Assembly: GCA_019155205.2 (NCBI GenBank) | Contig: JAHNZQ020000181.1 | Coordinates: 1,472,165 to 1,536,164 of the forward strand | Source: Gracilaria vermiculophylla | Taxonomy: Eukaryota > Rhodophyta > Florideophyceae > Gracilariales > Gracilariaceae | DNA: 64,000 nt | Direction of reading: 5' to 3' | In this document: piece by piece, positions 13,201 through 25,279 of the stretch | Layout: each line of letters starts with the position of its first letter | How positions within the stretch are numbered: the first letter of the stretch is position 1 | The notes under the pieces: generated by a model | What the model saw: the letters and a program-made list of their open reading frames with translations, nothing else | Databases searched by the model: none | Told to the model about the DNA's origin: nothing | Program-made: the position numbers and the translations under genes

Positions 13201-13226
13201 CCAAATCAAGCCTGAGAGAAGGGTAC
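13201..13226 (-). repeat. Right TIR of pogo-like element
   Basis: Plus-strand CCAAATCAAGCC... ending GGGTAC. It is the reverse complement of the left TIR except at one base. Confidence 0.85.
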
Positions 13227-13584
13227 TGCATGTAGAACGGTCGATGTCACGTGTGGTGCTGATTAGGTATAAAACGCCGCCATGTTTCGAAGAAGTAAAG
13301 GTGGCATATAATTCACTGTGGACAACGTCTTAGTAAAATGGCTGGACATGTGATTTTCAAGATGAATGAAGAGAAATATACAGAACGATACATAGGCCCG
13401 AGAACTCTGTTCGAAGGAAACGGACAGATTTTTTGATTATGATACCTTTCTTTGTGTGTATCGTAAACCGTGCCCTATAGATACGCCCACGATTCATATT
13501 TTAAACGAGTTTAGCTTCCATGTGCTTTCGAATTTCACGTTTTGCATTAGACAAGAGAGCGAAGTAGATTCGTGCAGATGTATC
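13227..13584. other. Spacer between pogo element and copia LTR
   Basis: No gene seen. A short plus-strand frame (13338-13436) starting MAGHVIFKMNEE is vaguely like a retroelement integrase tail, but this is too weak to annotate. Confidence 0.35.
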
Positions 13585-13914
13585 AATAGGCTGGGGGTTC
13601 AGAACACAGGCGCAGCTGCGCCGTAGTTCAGAGTGCGTCTCTAAGGTCCGTATGGACGAGCGAACGCTTGATAGCATGGCAGGCGCGGATTGCGCGGGCG
13701 TACAAGATGTAGGAATGATGTAAAATTACGTGATGCTTGATGTCGTCGATTTATTTGCCTTCTGCACTTCAGCGTCTAACTTGTAATGTCATAGCACAAG
13801 AATTACTCAATCATGATCATAGTCGTGTATGTATCTCAATAAAATTTACATGCAGCAGATCAATTGATTATGATCATACCAGCATAAGTACGTCATATTA
13901 GGTTCAGTATTTCA
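13585..13914 (-). repeat. 3' LTR of copia element
   Basis: Homologous to 17120-17449. The outer boundary is approximate; the end near 13914 (TTCA on plus, TGAA on sense) gives the expected TG start of the sense-strand LTR. Confidence 0.75.
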
Positions 13915-14145
13915 TATTCAGACTTTTCCTGTCTTTGATGCTGCTGCATTAGATTTGCTGACCCAACCATGTGCATTGAAACGAAGTCTATACGTGTTCA
14001 TTGTGTCCTATAATGAATTGGATGGCCATTTACAGGCATTGGTCATCGCATCAGCAATGATTTGCTCACATAGTATCTACGCAAGGCTTTGGAGCTCGCC
14101 ACGTTTGTGACTTTCTCGTAAAGCGCTGACATCAATTTGTAAACG

Positions 14146-16500
14146 CTATTCCAACGTTTTTGCTTGCTTGGCAATCACATTGAATAATGTTCTGGAATCA
14201 ATGTATTGGCTAATTGGAATACATCTGCCTAAAACTTTCGAAAATATGTTTTTGGCCGTGTATGCGATGCTGAATCCGTAGACGAGGGAAACCATTTCGG
14301 CATCCATCACAGAACGCGTCACTCTTTTACAACGCGAGCTTCTGTAATCTACAACATTGGCCTTTCTTGTTCCATCCTCCATCAGAAGGACGTATCGTAG
14401 TTGAGACATTAAGTCTATTGCATTTTCAAATGATGCATGCGTTAATAGAACTAGGCGCGTAGAGCTCAATTCCAGAGTAGCATACCGATTTCCAACTGAA
14501 ATTGTAATGTGGCATTGCTTCACTACATCGTTGAGATCCTTCATATAAATTTTCGACGGTTCCAGGGAACCAGAGGCGAGCAACTATACAGAAGCGCAGA
14601 TATCAGGGCACATGCAGATGCCAATGTACTGAGATGCGTCTCGGACACTTTCGAACCCTTTAGTATTTACGAAAACCTCCAGAAAGTTTAACTTCTCGGC
14701 CTTCGTGATGCAGTACGAACCATTCTTATTCCATGCGTTGTAGACATGATTGAAAGCACTACAATCTTTTTTCAAAACTAGCTTTCGTGGCTTAGATATA
14801 AAGCGGCGAAAATTCTTTTCGCATTCCAGGAACTCTGGGGAGTCATGTCCTAATGAATCATCTATCTTTGGTGCAGTCAAATCGTCTAAACGCTTTCCAG
14901 TTCTGTGATATAAAACACAGTGGTCCACCTTTCTTGCTTGCATTTCTAACGCCTTCTTGTGATGCGACTGATACGACAAAAACCAGTGCTTTCTACTCTC
15001 AGGTATGCAATACAGGGGATTCAGAGCCAGAATAATTTTTTCATGGTCAAGTTTCATCTCCAAAAGGGGGCGGAGAAAAACCTGGCGCTGAAGTAGTGAC
15101 TCGGATTGCGCATACGCCAGCGTTATGTGACGGAAAAATAGTGTATTCTCTTTTATGTAGGCTGAAAGGCACACTATTAGCCTTTGTTCAAGTCTGGTAA
15201 CTGTACGGGCCATCGCAAATATAAAGGATGACTAAAACTCCGAGACGTTTTGAGCAACAAGTCTTGATTTCTTGGTCTGCCTTTCTTCGATCGTTTTGTA
15301 AGTGTGAACAAAAAGGATGCCATAAATACGGTGTCCTCTAGGTATACTCGATCGCTTGACTACCTTGAAGATATTAGTTTACATTAAAACGTGTAGTCCA
15401 GCCTTTCGCACTTCCTCATATTGTGATGTGGCCTTAGGCGGAGCTATCGCGACCTTCGTAGAACCAAACAATTACTACACACTGGTCGTCTCCAATTCCA
15501 GCACCACCCTTTCTGGGATCCTCCGTATGCTCTTTTTCAGCCGTCTGAGTATCCTTCGGTGTTAATGCATATGGTACAGTCGAGTCTTCTCTAGAAATGG
15601 AACGATCCACGGGCTTCACCACAATAGAACGGAGACTCTTTCGGCCAGAACGAATTTTAACGACCGTTGTTTCTCTATCAATTTATATGAAAGGGAAAGG
15701 TCCTTCCATCTTCTTACTGCGCTCTCTATAAACATGTACTGGATATATAGCAGGGAGCTTGCAGAGCTCCGAACTCGCTTTCATACGCTTCAGACCGTGG
15801 TCGCGATTCAGGCCGCATGTTGGACGTCGAGTTGCAAGCTCTTTCTGCACTGCTTTGTAAGCTTTGTCCATTCCTTGTGCCCGTTGCAGTTGAGTGTCAG
15901 CACATCCTCTCATGGTCGGGCGCGGTATAGCACCGAGAATCAATAGTGTCGGACAGAGCCCTTCTGGTCCAGTCATGTCATTAGCAGTCTTCACAGCCAT
16001 CTGTAGGAACTCTTCATTTGTCTCAGAACGCAGCATAGAGTCACGAATCTTTAGGTAGGAAACGCGAAGAGGCGAGAGATAGCACTCAACAGGGGACATA
16101 GTCGATGGAGACTAGGTGAAATCTTCTACAAATGTGATGCCATCGGCTGTTGCGTTCGCTGCAAACTCAGCAGAGACGAATTTTGGTCCCCGATCTACGT
16201 GTACGAAGTCTGGCGGTCCAAGCTAAACACGGCTCTACATTACAGGATCGTTTTCCAGATGTGTTTGGAAGTCATGTTTTGCAGAAACTAGGCTGCGTTG
16301 AATTGTGTGGTCTCATCTACGAGATGATGTACAGAGCGGCTACTGATATGCATGAATTCAACTGCCATGGTGTGGTTGAATGGCAAGTCATCGGGGCCAA
16401 TGGTGACCTTGAAACGACGAGGCCTTGCGCCGTGCTGGACACAAGTGTCGCAATCACTGATGATTTCTTTTTACTTCTTGTGCAATGAACAGTCCACTTC
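14146..16500 (-). pseudogene. copia pol: integrase, RT, RNase H
   Basis: Reading leftwards from about 16500: an integrase core with a VDETTQFNAA block (second Asp retained) and a first-Asp position reading VEFMHI. Then RGPKFVSAEF and VECYLSPLR (catalytic Glu retained), followed by the open frame 15683-16099 with the IN C-terminal NDMTGPEGLCPTLLILGA block. RT occupies 14584-15213 (LAYAQSE, then PLYCIPESRKHWFLSY). RNase H occupies 14146-14583 (HASFENA, SRRVTR-like block, D-S-R-T-L-F). The TAG between RT and RNase H (CASV-stop-LLASG) stands where relatives have Gln. Frameshifts separate IN from RT and the YVDD box is missing, so the protein cannot be made. Confidence 0.75.
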
Positions 16501-16866
16501 TCCGGGGTTGGCTCATATTAATGTCTGACGCATTACGATTAGTGGGTGCTTATTTCATACTGAGAGCCTCGTCGCCGTCATCTCCGTCCTAGACCTGAGT
16601 ACTTTGCTCTCCGAGCCCGCTTATACATTAGAAGGAACGACATTCTCCTGTAAAAGTCATTCAACGAGTGCCATTGATCAAGTAAAGAAACTCTTACGTG
16701 TCACATGCACACCATGAAAGATCAAAAGTGCAACCCACTTCTACGCTAACTGCTTCGGGATGGCTTCAATTGTGTGCTAGCAAAACGTTGCGGTGTACTC
16801 GATCAAAAGAGCTTAACAAGCAAATCCAGATTCTTCTAATGCTTCCAGCATTTTTTCGCGGTGAAA

Positions 16867-17061
16867 CTAAACCTCCTCGGAGTATGCAGCCTTTTCTGCT
16901 CCTTTTGCGCACACAGAAAGAGGCTCAGGATCATCATCTTCGTGGGTGGCAGTTGCAGGCTTCTCGTATTGCATTTCGGCAGTGATGTGCAGAATGTCTT
17001 GCTCCCGAGACCGAACTCTAGTGGGATTAAAATTGTCGGGCTGATTGTTGGTGCCGGACAT
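16867..17061 (-). pseudogene. Possible copia gag N terminus
   Basis: A 64-residue frame beginning MSGTNNQPDNFN lies just inside the 5' LTR of the copia element, where gag should start. No zinc knuckle or capsid motif is visible. The call rests on position and on the acidic, hydrophilic composition. Confidence 0.35.
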
Positions 17062-17119
17062 ATAGCGTAGCTATACTTATCACAATTGGCCGAAAAAGCC
17101 AATGGAAGTTATAACTACC

Positions 17120-17449
17120 AATCGGCTGGGGGATTGAACCACAGATGCAGCTGCGCGGCTGTTCAGAGTGCGTCACTAAGGTCCGTATGGACGAGCAAAC
17201 ACTTCACAACACGGCAGGCGTGAACTTCGCGGACGTACAAGATGTAGGAATGACGTCGAAGTACTTGATGCTTGATGTCGGTGGTTTATGTGGCTTCTGC
17301 AGTTCTGCGTCTTACTTGTAGTGTCGTACCACAAGAATTACTCGAACATGATTACAGTCATGTAACTATGACACGAAAATTTACCAGCAGCGGATCAAAC
17401 AATTATAATCATACCCACATGACTATGTCATTTGTGGTTCAATATTGCA
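17120..17449 (-). repeat. 5' LTR of copia element
   Basis: Homologous to 13585-13914. The sense strand begins TGCAATATTGAACC at 17449. The inner end near 17120-17127 is uncertain by a few bases. Confidence 0.75.
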
Positions 17450-17555
17450 CAAAATGTGTTTAACATCATTCGGAAGCCATTCAAAGAACTAGAAGAACAT
17501 AATAGTACCGCTACTGTCATTAGTCTTTTAAGTTATTGCAAAAAAGGACAACGCT

Positions 17556-17618
17556 GTTGATAGTTCATATTGTGAACTGTACGTCCTGTGCCACGAGCCT
17601 AACTGACGTTGAAAACAG
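17556..17618 (+). repeat. SINE-family copy, 5' part
   Basis: GTTGATAGTTCATATTGTGA is followed by the CTGTGCCACGAG block. It matches 29319-29390, 29548-29640 and the reverse complement of 34231-34312. The tRNA-like 3' half is absent here. Confidence 0.65.
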
Positions 17619-17629
17619 TTCTAAAGTTT

Positions 17630-19000
17630 TAAGGTGAAGCCAGAAGCCTCGCATTTGTGAACATGGGGTGTGGAGAAAAGTAGCGAGTATACTCATAAAC
17701 AATCATCATATAGTTCTTTGATCCACTGTCTTACTCAGTTCCCAAAATGGTATATATCCGCACCGAGACCACCGAAGGATTCTCGCGGAGTTCGAGGAGC
17801 CGTTACACCGCAAAAATATTTTTTTCCCATGCAAGAGATATATTCTGTTGTTGGAATTCAGTCAAAGCAACGATTCGAATTTGTAGTAACATCTGAATAT
17901 AGGGTTTTCTTTTTGTTCGTCGAAATCTATTGTACCATATATTGCAATTTATTATACAAAGGACGTTTTGTTCAAAGTTCGAGAAAAATTCTGTTTCTGT
18001 ACATCCTGATCAGACACAGGAAAATGGCAGGTATTATTATGAGATGTAGACATAGAGAATACTCATTTCACGACCATATTGCTCTTTGAATCAGAAAGTT
18101 TTAGAATCTCATATAAAACGGATATCTCGGAGAAGGTTGCTTGTGAATAAACTGAATACCGAGATGAATTTGTTTCAAAACAGTCTGTTCGGAGGCTTGA
18201 CAATCCGTAAGCACTGTGTTGCGCATTACAGATAAATTTTCATCGATCAAAGATATCGATGATGTCGGCAGCTTTTGGAAGGAGTTGAACAGCCAAGTGT
18301 GAGGTTGTAATTGCTCATAAACAGATATGATTGAAAGCTATTTCCGCAAATATCCGTGTGCTGTATCATATAACAATCGTTTTCGATCAAAATATGACCA
18401 CTTCATAGGCATTCTCTGTCTCTATGTAGCATTAGTCTTGGACATGTTCCTCACAGCTCTTGGAACGATGCAAATATGTTAACTCTTCCGACCCTCCAGA
18501 AAAGATTTCATGATGGGCTGAAGCGCAAAAAGCTTCAATACGTTGACTATAAAAGTTCAGGCATTCATTGCATTTGCTCCTTATACAGCAACATGATCTG
18601 TCAAATAGCCTTTGCTATGACACCCATATAGATTTGCAAGTTCAGGGTTCTCTTCTTTGAATGCATCCGGAGACATTTTGAGCCACTTTCTCGGACTTAA
18701 AAACATTTCAATAGAGGCTGCATGATTTTCTTTGGCAGACATGGTGCATTTAGAGCAAACATACATGAAACGCGCAGTTTTAAGCTCTCCAATACTATTG
18801 GCGTCGTCTAGCAGACAAGGCAGAAATATCCTCACATCACACATCATTTGATCCGAAAACGAATTTTTAATGCGACATAAACGAGACAAATCCCATCTAA
18901 CAAAGTGGAAGATACCAGGACAGTATTCGAAATCTTTTGGGGAAGTTAAATATCCGTGGCTTTTAAGTGGTCGTCCACACCATCCCTTCATAAACATGAC
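17630..19000 (-). pseudogene. Probable copia integrase remnant
   Basis: Bases 17666-17715 resemble 38780-38830, where a copia integrase core (IVDKCARYLFSAPL) is read on the minus strand; here the frame gives MMIVYEYTRYFSP. The 138-residue frame at 18581-18997 carries several Cys and His residues but no motif I can name. It is assigned as retroelement debris on this partial similarity only. Confidence 0.35.
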
Positions 19001-20464
19001 GTAGTAAGCCTTACTGAATATCAGAGAACATCATGTTCGATGACTCACAGATCTAAAAAAAGCGAGATGCTGTGAAAAATATACGCGACACAATCATTTA
19101 CACTTATGATCAATTTACATTGATTGCATATATTGCTCCCAACCACTCTAAGGGCCCCATCGCAAAATAGTAGAGATAATATGTTTGCTCTTCTTTTTTC
19201 TTGATGAACTCCGTGTACATATTTGCAGCATTTTAGTAAATACCTTCGCTTCTACCATGAACTTGTGGTGCGTCTACTCTCATTGCCAAGGAGCTGCTTC
19301 TTCTATATTGTAGTACGGAACTATATTTGTATTACCGCATCTTCCGAAACACCAATTTCGTCATATGCCCATTCATGACGTTGGACTATGTGTATGATAG
19401 CAAGTATTACGTCCCGTGTAAAAGGCCTTACCATTCATTCAGCCACTAAGACTCCAACGCTACGTAGTGCTTTATTACTAAAAACGATGATTGCGTAAGA
19501 GTCATCACAACTGTTCTACGAGTGTTTCTGTAGATCACGAATCTAATATAGACTTAAATTAAGGACATCAGAACTTGTCATTCATCGTCACTTTTGAGAG
19601 TGAAAAACAGCGACTTTTGTATTTTTCATTACGGAAACGTTTTCCTTTTCGAGAATGGACTTTTCTTTCTCATTTTTTGGCTCTACTGGGTTTTAGAGGA
19701 GGCCTCCGAATCCATTTATGAAGTTGAAATATCCGTACCAGACCATTTGTGCGATGTTTCTTCTGATCAATTTTCTCTTTCTTTTATTTTACTTCCGCAG
19801 GATCTCTTTCTTTGGGCCCAAAGAAGCACAAAGGCCATGGTTTTCTTCTCTTTAGTATCTTTTTGTGGTTCTACTATGTTGCTGCAGAAGGAAGGAAGCT
19901 ATCAGGTTCTTATTCTTTTAAGTATTTCTCCTCCCTGCGTCTAAATCTGCGTCCTCCATGTTTACATAATTAAATGAAAGGACTGTTTTGTCCCTTTTTC
20001 GCACAATAATGTGTCATTTTCTTGATTATAGTATTGTTACGATATCTCGAAGGGGTATTTATTTTTTTCGACGTGGCTGCACCAACTGGTCCTCCTGTAG
20101 AGAAACCCGTACTGTCTGGTTGACGCACGCACATGGTTTGTGCTCCAGATGAAGTGCAAGCCTACACTGGGGGAGGTTTTATCGAAGCATGACTTTTTTC
20201 TAAGTGAATCGGTGAGATCTATTAATAATTAAGAGTCATAGCCTTTCCGGTGGGTGCCGCATGAGATATTTTTGTATCGAAATCAACCGCTGGGTAGGTA
20301 TGGTGTGTAAGGCCATAGAATGAAAGCATAGGATCGTAGAACCATATTTAATAATATTTTTAAATCTGTCGTCTACAATATGTAGGACAGCCGGCGTCAT
20401 GATTATCGCCTTAAAGTAAAAATAACAGTGTCAGCTTTACCCCTACCACCTACATTGGTACTTT
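19001..20464. other. No recognisable gene
   Basis: The 116-residue plus-strand frame at 19594-19944 is hydrophobic and low in information; it shows no domain. I see nothing else. Confidence 0.4.
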
Positions 20465-20762
20465 TGATGATACTTGACCATGCTTGATGTGTCGTGCCGT
20501 ACGTCAGTCATACGGTTGTGGGTTGTGACGTCTCATACTGAATCATTCTAGTGGAATAGTCGCCACGCAACTTATTTATATCCTCTGTATTGTATTTGCT
20601 TCTACCTACGCTTTACTTGAACCCCTTCATAAGCCCACTGTCTTCGCACTTCCTTTTAAAATGCCGATTCAAGCGACTTGCGCCTTAGTCGTGTTCACTG
20701 CATTCTGTTTTACATCAATTCTCTGAAATCCCTTCAGCGTAGCACGAGAACTATCGTTAGTT

Positions 20763-21625
20763 ATGGGCCTAGTGCCAACTAATTCGTTACCATTCCGCCT
20801 ACGGACAGCGTGTGACTCTAAAAGTCCACCGTGGACAGACGGCAAAGGAAACCAAGAAAGGTTTAAGACCGCCCTGTATGATTGGAAAGAATACCATGAT
20901 TCTCTTCCAGACACTAGCTCAAACAAGCTTGCCGCTCAAATTAAAGCTGTTGTGCTCATGTCACAGCTTTATGGTCAAGCTGCAGACTTTATTGCTGATC
21001 TTACGAACGAGCAGCTGAAGAGCTAAGATGGTGTGAAATGGATCATTGATGCAGTTAATCAACATGACTTTTTATCAGTAATTACTGAAGCATTGGATGG
21101 ATTGGACTCTCTATTGAATACCCGTCGAGCACATAATGAGTCGTTAAAGGCCTTCAAAACCCGTTTCTCTGCCGCAGTTACGATATTCAACTCTTTGTCG
21201 AGTACTGCTAGACTTCCCAAATGCATAAATGAATTAATTATTTTGAGCAACGCAAGCATCGAACATTCTCAACGAATCTCTGCATTGGCAGCTGCTGCTC
21301 CTCATGGAACTGTGTTCTCGGACCAACCTTCCAATGATGACTACCTCAAATCGGTGACGTAAAAGCAGCTTGCTTCTATCGTGAAACAGTGTAAGAAGGC
21401 ATCGACTACCACTTCTAGTGTGGCACTATCTGCCAGTGCTGCAGTTACTACGGCTCACTTCAGACGCGGCCGTAGTAGGGGTTTTCGTCGTCCTTCAAAT
21501 GCTGCATAGAAACATCATTCTTGTCACACCTGTAATAAATTTGGACATTGGAAGGACAGCCTCAGCAATAATGGTTCTTCGAAACCTGTAGTGAAGATTC
21601 ATAATACTGCTGCGGAGTTTAGTTT
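20763..21625 (+). pseudogene. copia gag
   Basis: The frame is broken by stops at about 21024, 21359, 21507 and 21627 but otherwise continuous. It has a helical capsid-like region (WKEYHDSLPDTSS, then LLNTRRAHNESLKAFKTRF), which is the usual copia gag core. An Arg/Gly-rich linker (RRGRSRGFRR) precedes a zinc knuckle, CHTCNKFGHWKDS, in which the last Cys of CCHC is Ser. The loss of that ligand should abolish zinc binding. Confidence 0.75.
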
Positions 21626-21704
21626 GTGAATTGAATCTTCCGACGGCTCATCGAGCTCCGGTAATAACAACGAGAACGACAAAAGGAAGACTGTTTCTTT
21701 TAAT

Positions 21705-23438
21705 GTGGCCTTGATGTCGAGCAAGAACTGTTCGACAAATGGGACTGACGGATCCTATGACTTTTTTGTCTACAAGGCTATCGGGCCACTCGTAGATGAC
21801 AGTACCCCGTACTCTGCTATTGGCAATGTTGAACTTTGTCTGATTTCAGTTCACAATGGACATGATGTCGGATTTGAGATGGAACCTACTCCGCTGTCAC
21901 GTAATGGGCACATATTCTGGCAGTATGGCATCGGTGACCATTCTAGTGCTCCTCTTACTATCCTTGGATCTGTTGTGATTCCTGCTGTGTCTGACAGCGA
22001 ACGAGAGGGGCTCATTTGCCACCTTGTAATGGATGGCTCTAGTCAATGGGTCATCGGGAAGAATGTACCGAAGCAATCAAACATTCTCCATATCAATTGC
22101 AATGCTTTGCAGATTCACGAAGAAGGCATGAATAACCAATTTATCATGATCAACCAGAGCTTCTTGAGTTACCTGTCTATTTCAAGCTTCTGTAATGAGG
22201 CATGTAACACATCCGCTATCTCTTGCCTCAATGGCACCCTGTCAAAAGACCGGCCGTGGAGCCAATTCAAGGCCAATATGGACAAAGTGCATAAGCACGT
22301 CTGCGGTCATGCTAACCTGACCGATATGAGAATACTCTTGAAACGCAATGGACTGTGGAATGACGCTGCATGAGACTATGTATCGCATCTGATAGAGAAA
22401 TGTGTTTCATGCCATTTCACAGCCCCACCACAACCAAACAGAAAGGTGTCCATCTCATCTATATCGCGTAGTTTGAATGAATTTGTCTGCATCGATCACT
22501 TCTACCGCGAGTCTGTCTGTTTGTTTCATTGTATGGATATCCCCACACGGTTTTCCGCTGCATTTTTTGTCATTTCTACATCTTTGGACCATGTGGTACT
22601 AGGATTTGAAGCCTGTTGGGCCTCAAAGCTGGCTACCTACCTCAGTACAAGGTGTTGAAGCTTTCGGGAAGGGCGAAGTTCGTAAGTTCCTTGATGAACG
22701 GTGCATTTCATTTCGTCACGTATCACCACGCCGCCACAGTATGAATCCATTGGCCAACAAGCATGGTGTAATCCGCGCCATCTTCCTTACTCTTTGTACG
22801 GCTGAACCCCGTGCTGCGCCAGAACTTCATGCTCTGCGCGCTGTTTCTACATCCAATTATCTATATGGGAACGGTGTGATGTGTTCATTTGAGCTTTCCA
22901 AAGGATATACGAAGCCTCTTGCTGTTGGATATATCGCGTCAATTCCAGACGACCTTATAGATGCACACTATAGACTTCAAGCAACGCGCAAATTGGCACT
23001 GATTCTTAAGTCCAAATCTAGAGATGAGCCTCAAGTTGCAACTGGCGATATGATCGAAGTGTATTCCAGTACTGGTATGGGTAAGAAAGGAAAAAGGTCT
23101 ACGCCCAAAATTGTATTGGATGGTGATTCACAAGCTTGTACTCTTCTTCTACCTGCGAAAGGCGGTAGTTATGCTATTGTCGCATTTGAAGACGTCCGCA
23201 TTGCGCTACCTGACGAATATTTTGCAAACATTGTACAATCAGCAATTGATGCTGTTGATGACCCTATTGATGATACGCTCCACTCGATAGAATTTGTGGT
23301 GAGGAACAGTTGGAAAATGATAATGTTTCCCAAGCTCTTTAGAACGCCACCCACAAAGATGCAGACTTTGCTGATGAACAAACAAAAGCAACAGCACATG
23401 AGAACCCCAATGCAGCTACATTTAATCGTGATGATCGC
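21705..23438 (+). pseudogene. copia protease and integrase
   Basis: The frame 21705-22373 covers the protease-like region and the pre-integrase His-Cys finger (HKHVCGH... then, beyond a TGA, CVSC). Integrase follows with CIDHF (first Asp) and MDIPTRFSAAFF (second Asp region). In 22606-23438 the segment that should hold the catalytic Glu reads NPLANKHGVIRAIF; Ala stands at the Glu position. The C-terminal part ends in a Lys- and His-rich stretch leading into the Tudor-like domain. Confidence 0.7.
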
Positions 23439-23600
23439 GTGATGATATACTGGCCAGATGATAAGGAAAACTATAGCGGAAAAGTGACGAAGCTATATCG
23501 TGACGGCTGTGTTACCGTCCTATATGATGATGGTGAAAAAGAACGCCTCAACTTGGACGATAAAGAATGGCACTATGAAAATACAAATGTCTCCACACAC
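23420..23600 (+). pseudogene. Tudor/chromo-like reader domain inside copia pol
   Basis: The frame 23439-23693 begins MIYWPDDKENYSGKVTK, continues to VLYDDGEKERL and ends near EWHYEN. This is the signature of a small beta-barrel reader: W-P-x-D-x-x-x-Y-x-G-x-V, then V-x-Y-D-D-G-E-x-E, then a closing Trp. It sits between integrase and RT, where chromatin-targeting modules are expected if they guide integration. Family knowledge: chromodomains do this in chromoviruses. Inference: this copia lineage uses a Tudor-type module instead. Confidence 0.65.
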
Positions 23601-23699
23601 TCGTTCTCCGTTACAAATTCAGACCAAGAACCCAAAAAGCTGCAAAGATTACTGGATCAGTTTGGAAACAAACTCTTTATGCGACACCAATAAAATGGG

Positions 23700-25258
23700 T
23701 TTGAACAGTTCGCTCTTGTCAACTTGTATCGAATTGAAGAGGAGACCTTTTTAAAGACTTTTCAGCCTGTTCCGAACAGTGAAGTGCCCCATAAAGTATA
23801 CGTTATCAACAGCCATGTATCATACAAGTTCAAAAAGAATGATGACTCCTCTCTCAAATTGAAGGCACGGATTGCACCACATGGAAATGAAAACAACTTG
23901 AAGAACGTACTGACACCCGAATGTAAAACGTGTCCACCAACTGGTCTTCGAATTGTTGAGTCCAGTGCATCCTTTTTTGGTTGTAAGCTTTAAAAGGCAG
24001 GTGTGAAAGCGGCCTTTCGCAGACTGGCACTGCCCGTCGTGATGTGTACGTGAAGCCGCCTGAGGAAATTCGAATGAAGTCTACTCACTTGTGGCTACTG
24101 CAAACTGCTGCATATGGCTTAGTTAATGTTAACGCTAAATGGTAAGGCAGTGTGACCAATGCTTTATTGATCTCGGCTTGACACAGCGTCAGTAAGTTCC
24201 TCAACTCTTCTATATGCATGAGAATGGGAACCTAGGGCTGATTGTAGCCAAGATAGTTTATACTATCAAAGCCGCCGGTATTCGGGATTATGCTAAGACG
24301 TTTATTGAGAGATTTGTCAAGTGTTTCAAGCTTGGCACTGTGTTAAACGGACCTGGTCGACTGAGATTTTTCGGTATCAACACAGTCCAGAATGAAGATC
24401 TGACTGTCTCCACTAATGCTGATGAAAAGCTAAATTCTTTAACGGAGTACCCCATATCCCGTACCCATCGTTAGGAGTTTGACCAACCACTCAATGAAAT
24501 TGAGAAGGCTTACTTTGATTCTACCAATAGCTTTCTTGGATGGATTAGCTCGGCTGCTTTCTCTTTTTGTTCGTTCTACGCTTCATGTTTGCAACAAAAG
24601 TCTCCTGAAACCAAGGTTTGTCATATGATAGAGCAGCAACATATCGTTCGTAAGCCTAAGAAGCTTGATACTACGATCCCTTACTCTCGCCCAACAGATG
24701 ACTCTAAATATGAACTTTTAGTCTTGGTGTTTGCTGATGCATCCAAAACAGATAAAAATGGTCAACTAGGCGTACTTATTGGGCTTCTTGTCGGTCCATT
24801 GGCTAATAACTCCATCTATCATCCGATATCATGGATTTCTCAGAAGTCAAGGACAGCAGCGAAGATCGTGCTTGCAGCTGAGATACTTGCCTCTGCCGAA
24901 GGCATTGATTAAGCCAAATGTGTTGGACATAACTATTCAGAACTACTCGCTTTAGATGTTCGTGTTCGTTTGTGTGTGGACTCTAAAGATCTCTTTATCT
25001 CTTTATACACTCCAAGAAACTCGACTGCTCGATCCATCCGTAGAGATATTGCTTCTATAAGACTTGAATTTCGAGTAGGGAACGTTGAAACGATCACTTG
25101 AATTCCTGGAAAAATCAACTTGTCCGATGCTCTTACGAAAAAGGATAGTCCTGTGACTGATGCGTTACATCTAACACTCTACAATGGGCGCTTGAGTAGT
25201 ACGTATGAAAATGTTGCGGAAACCAAGTCTTCAGAGAAACTATACGGCTTAAATAGAT
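23700..25258 (+). pseudogene. copia RT and RNase H
   Basis: Segments in order: F-V-N-x-Y-R-I-E-E-E-T (23715), then the fingers/palm start KLKARIAPHGNENN, a frameshifted middle, and LYMHENG to LNGPGRLRFFGI (24205-24375). The late RT and connection follow (QPLNEIEKAYFDSTNSFLGWI), then RNase H (VFADASKT at 24730, ISWISQKSRT, VDSKDLF) and a tail reading INLSDALTKKDSPVTD. Stops of all three types and at least one frameshift occur. The YVDD segment is not readable. Confidence 0.7.
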
Positions 25259-25279
25259 AAAGGAGTGTTGATGATACTT

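Larger units (their letters stand above)
10955..13226 (-). mobile_element. Pogo-like DNA transposon with 26-bp TIRs
   Basis: A 2.27-kb element bounded by inverted repeats (10955-10980 and 13201-13226) matching at 25 of 26 positions. The outer ends read GTACCCTTCTC and the inner ends GGCTTGATTTGG. It encloses one long minus-strand transposase frame. Length, single gene and DDE_1-type enzyme all fit the Tc1/mariner-pogo group. A TA duplication cannot be fixed with certainty because the bases just outside the TIRs differ (CACG on the left, TGCATG on the right). Confidence 0.8.
13585..17449 (-). mobile_element. Decayed Ty1/copia retrotransposon with both LTRs
   Basis: Two direct repeats (13585-13914 and 17120-17449) share long blocks, for example TAAGGTCCGTATGGACGAGC, GTACAAGATGTAGGAATGA and CACAAGAATTACTC. 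They flank a minus-strand internal region of about 3.2 kb holding a gag start, integrase, RT and RNase H in the order gag-IN-RT-RH, which defines Ty1/copia. The LTRs differ at many positions, so the insertion is old. The internal region is shorter than the usual 4-5 kb, so gag, protease and early integrase are largely deleted. Confidence 0.8.

Noticed and set aside
20763..25258. Genome-wide reassignment of UAR to Gln.
   Set aside because: The older copia elements carry all three stops, including TAA and TGA at non-Gln positions, and the pogo frame is broken by TGA; ordinary decay explains them. The idea is kept only as a minor alternative for the young gypsy copy.
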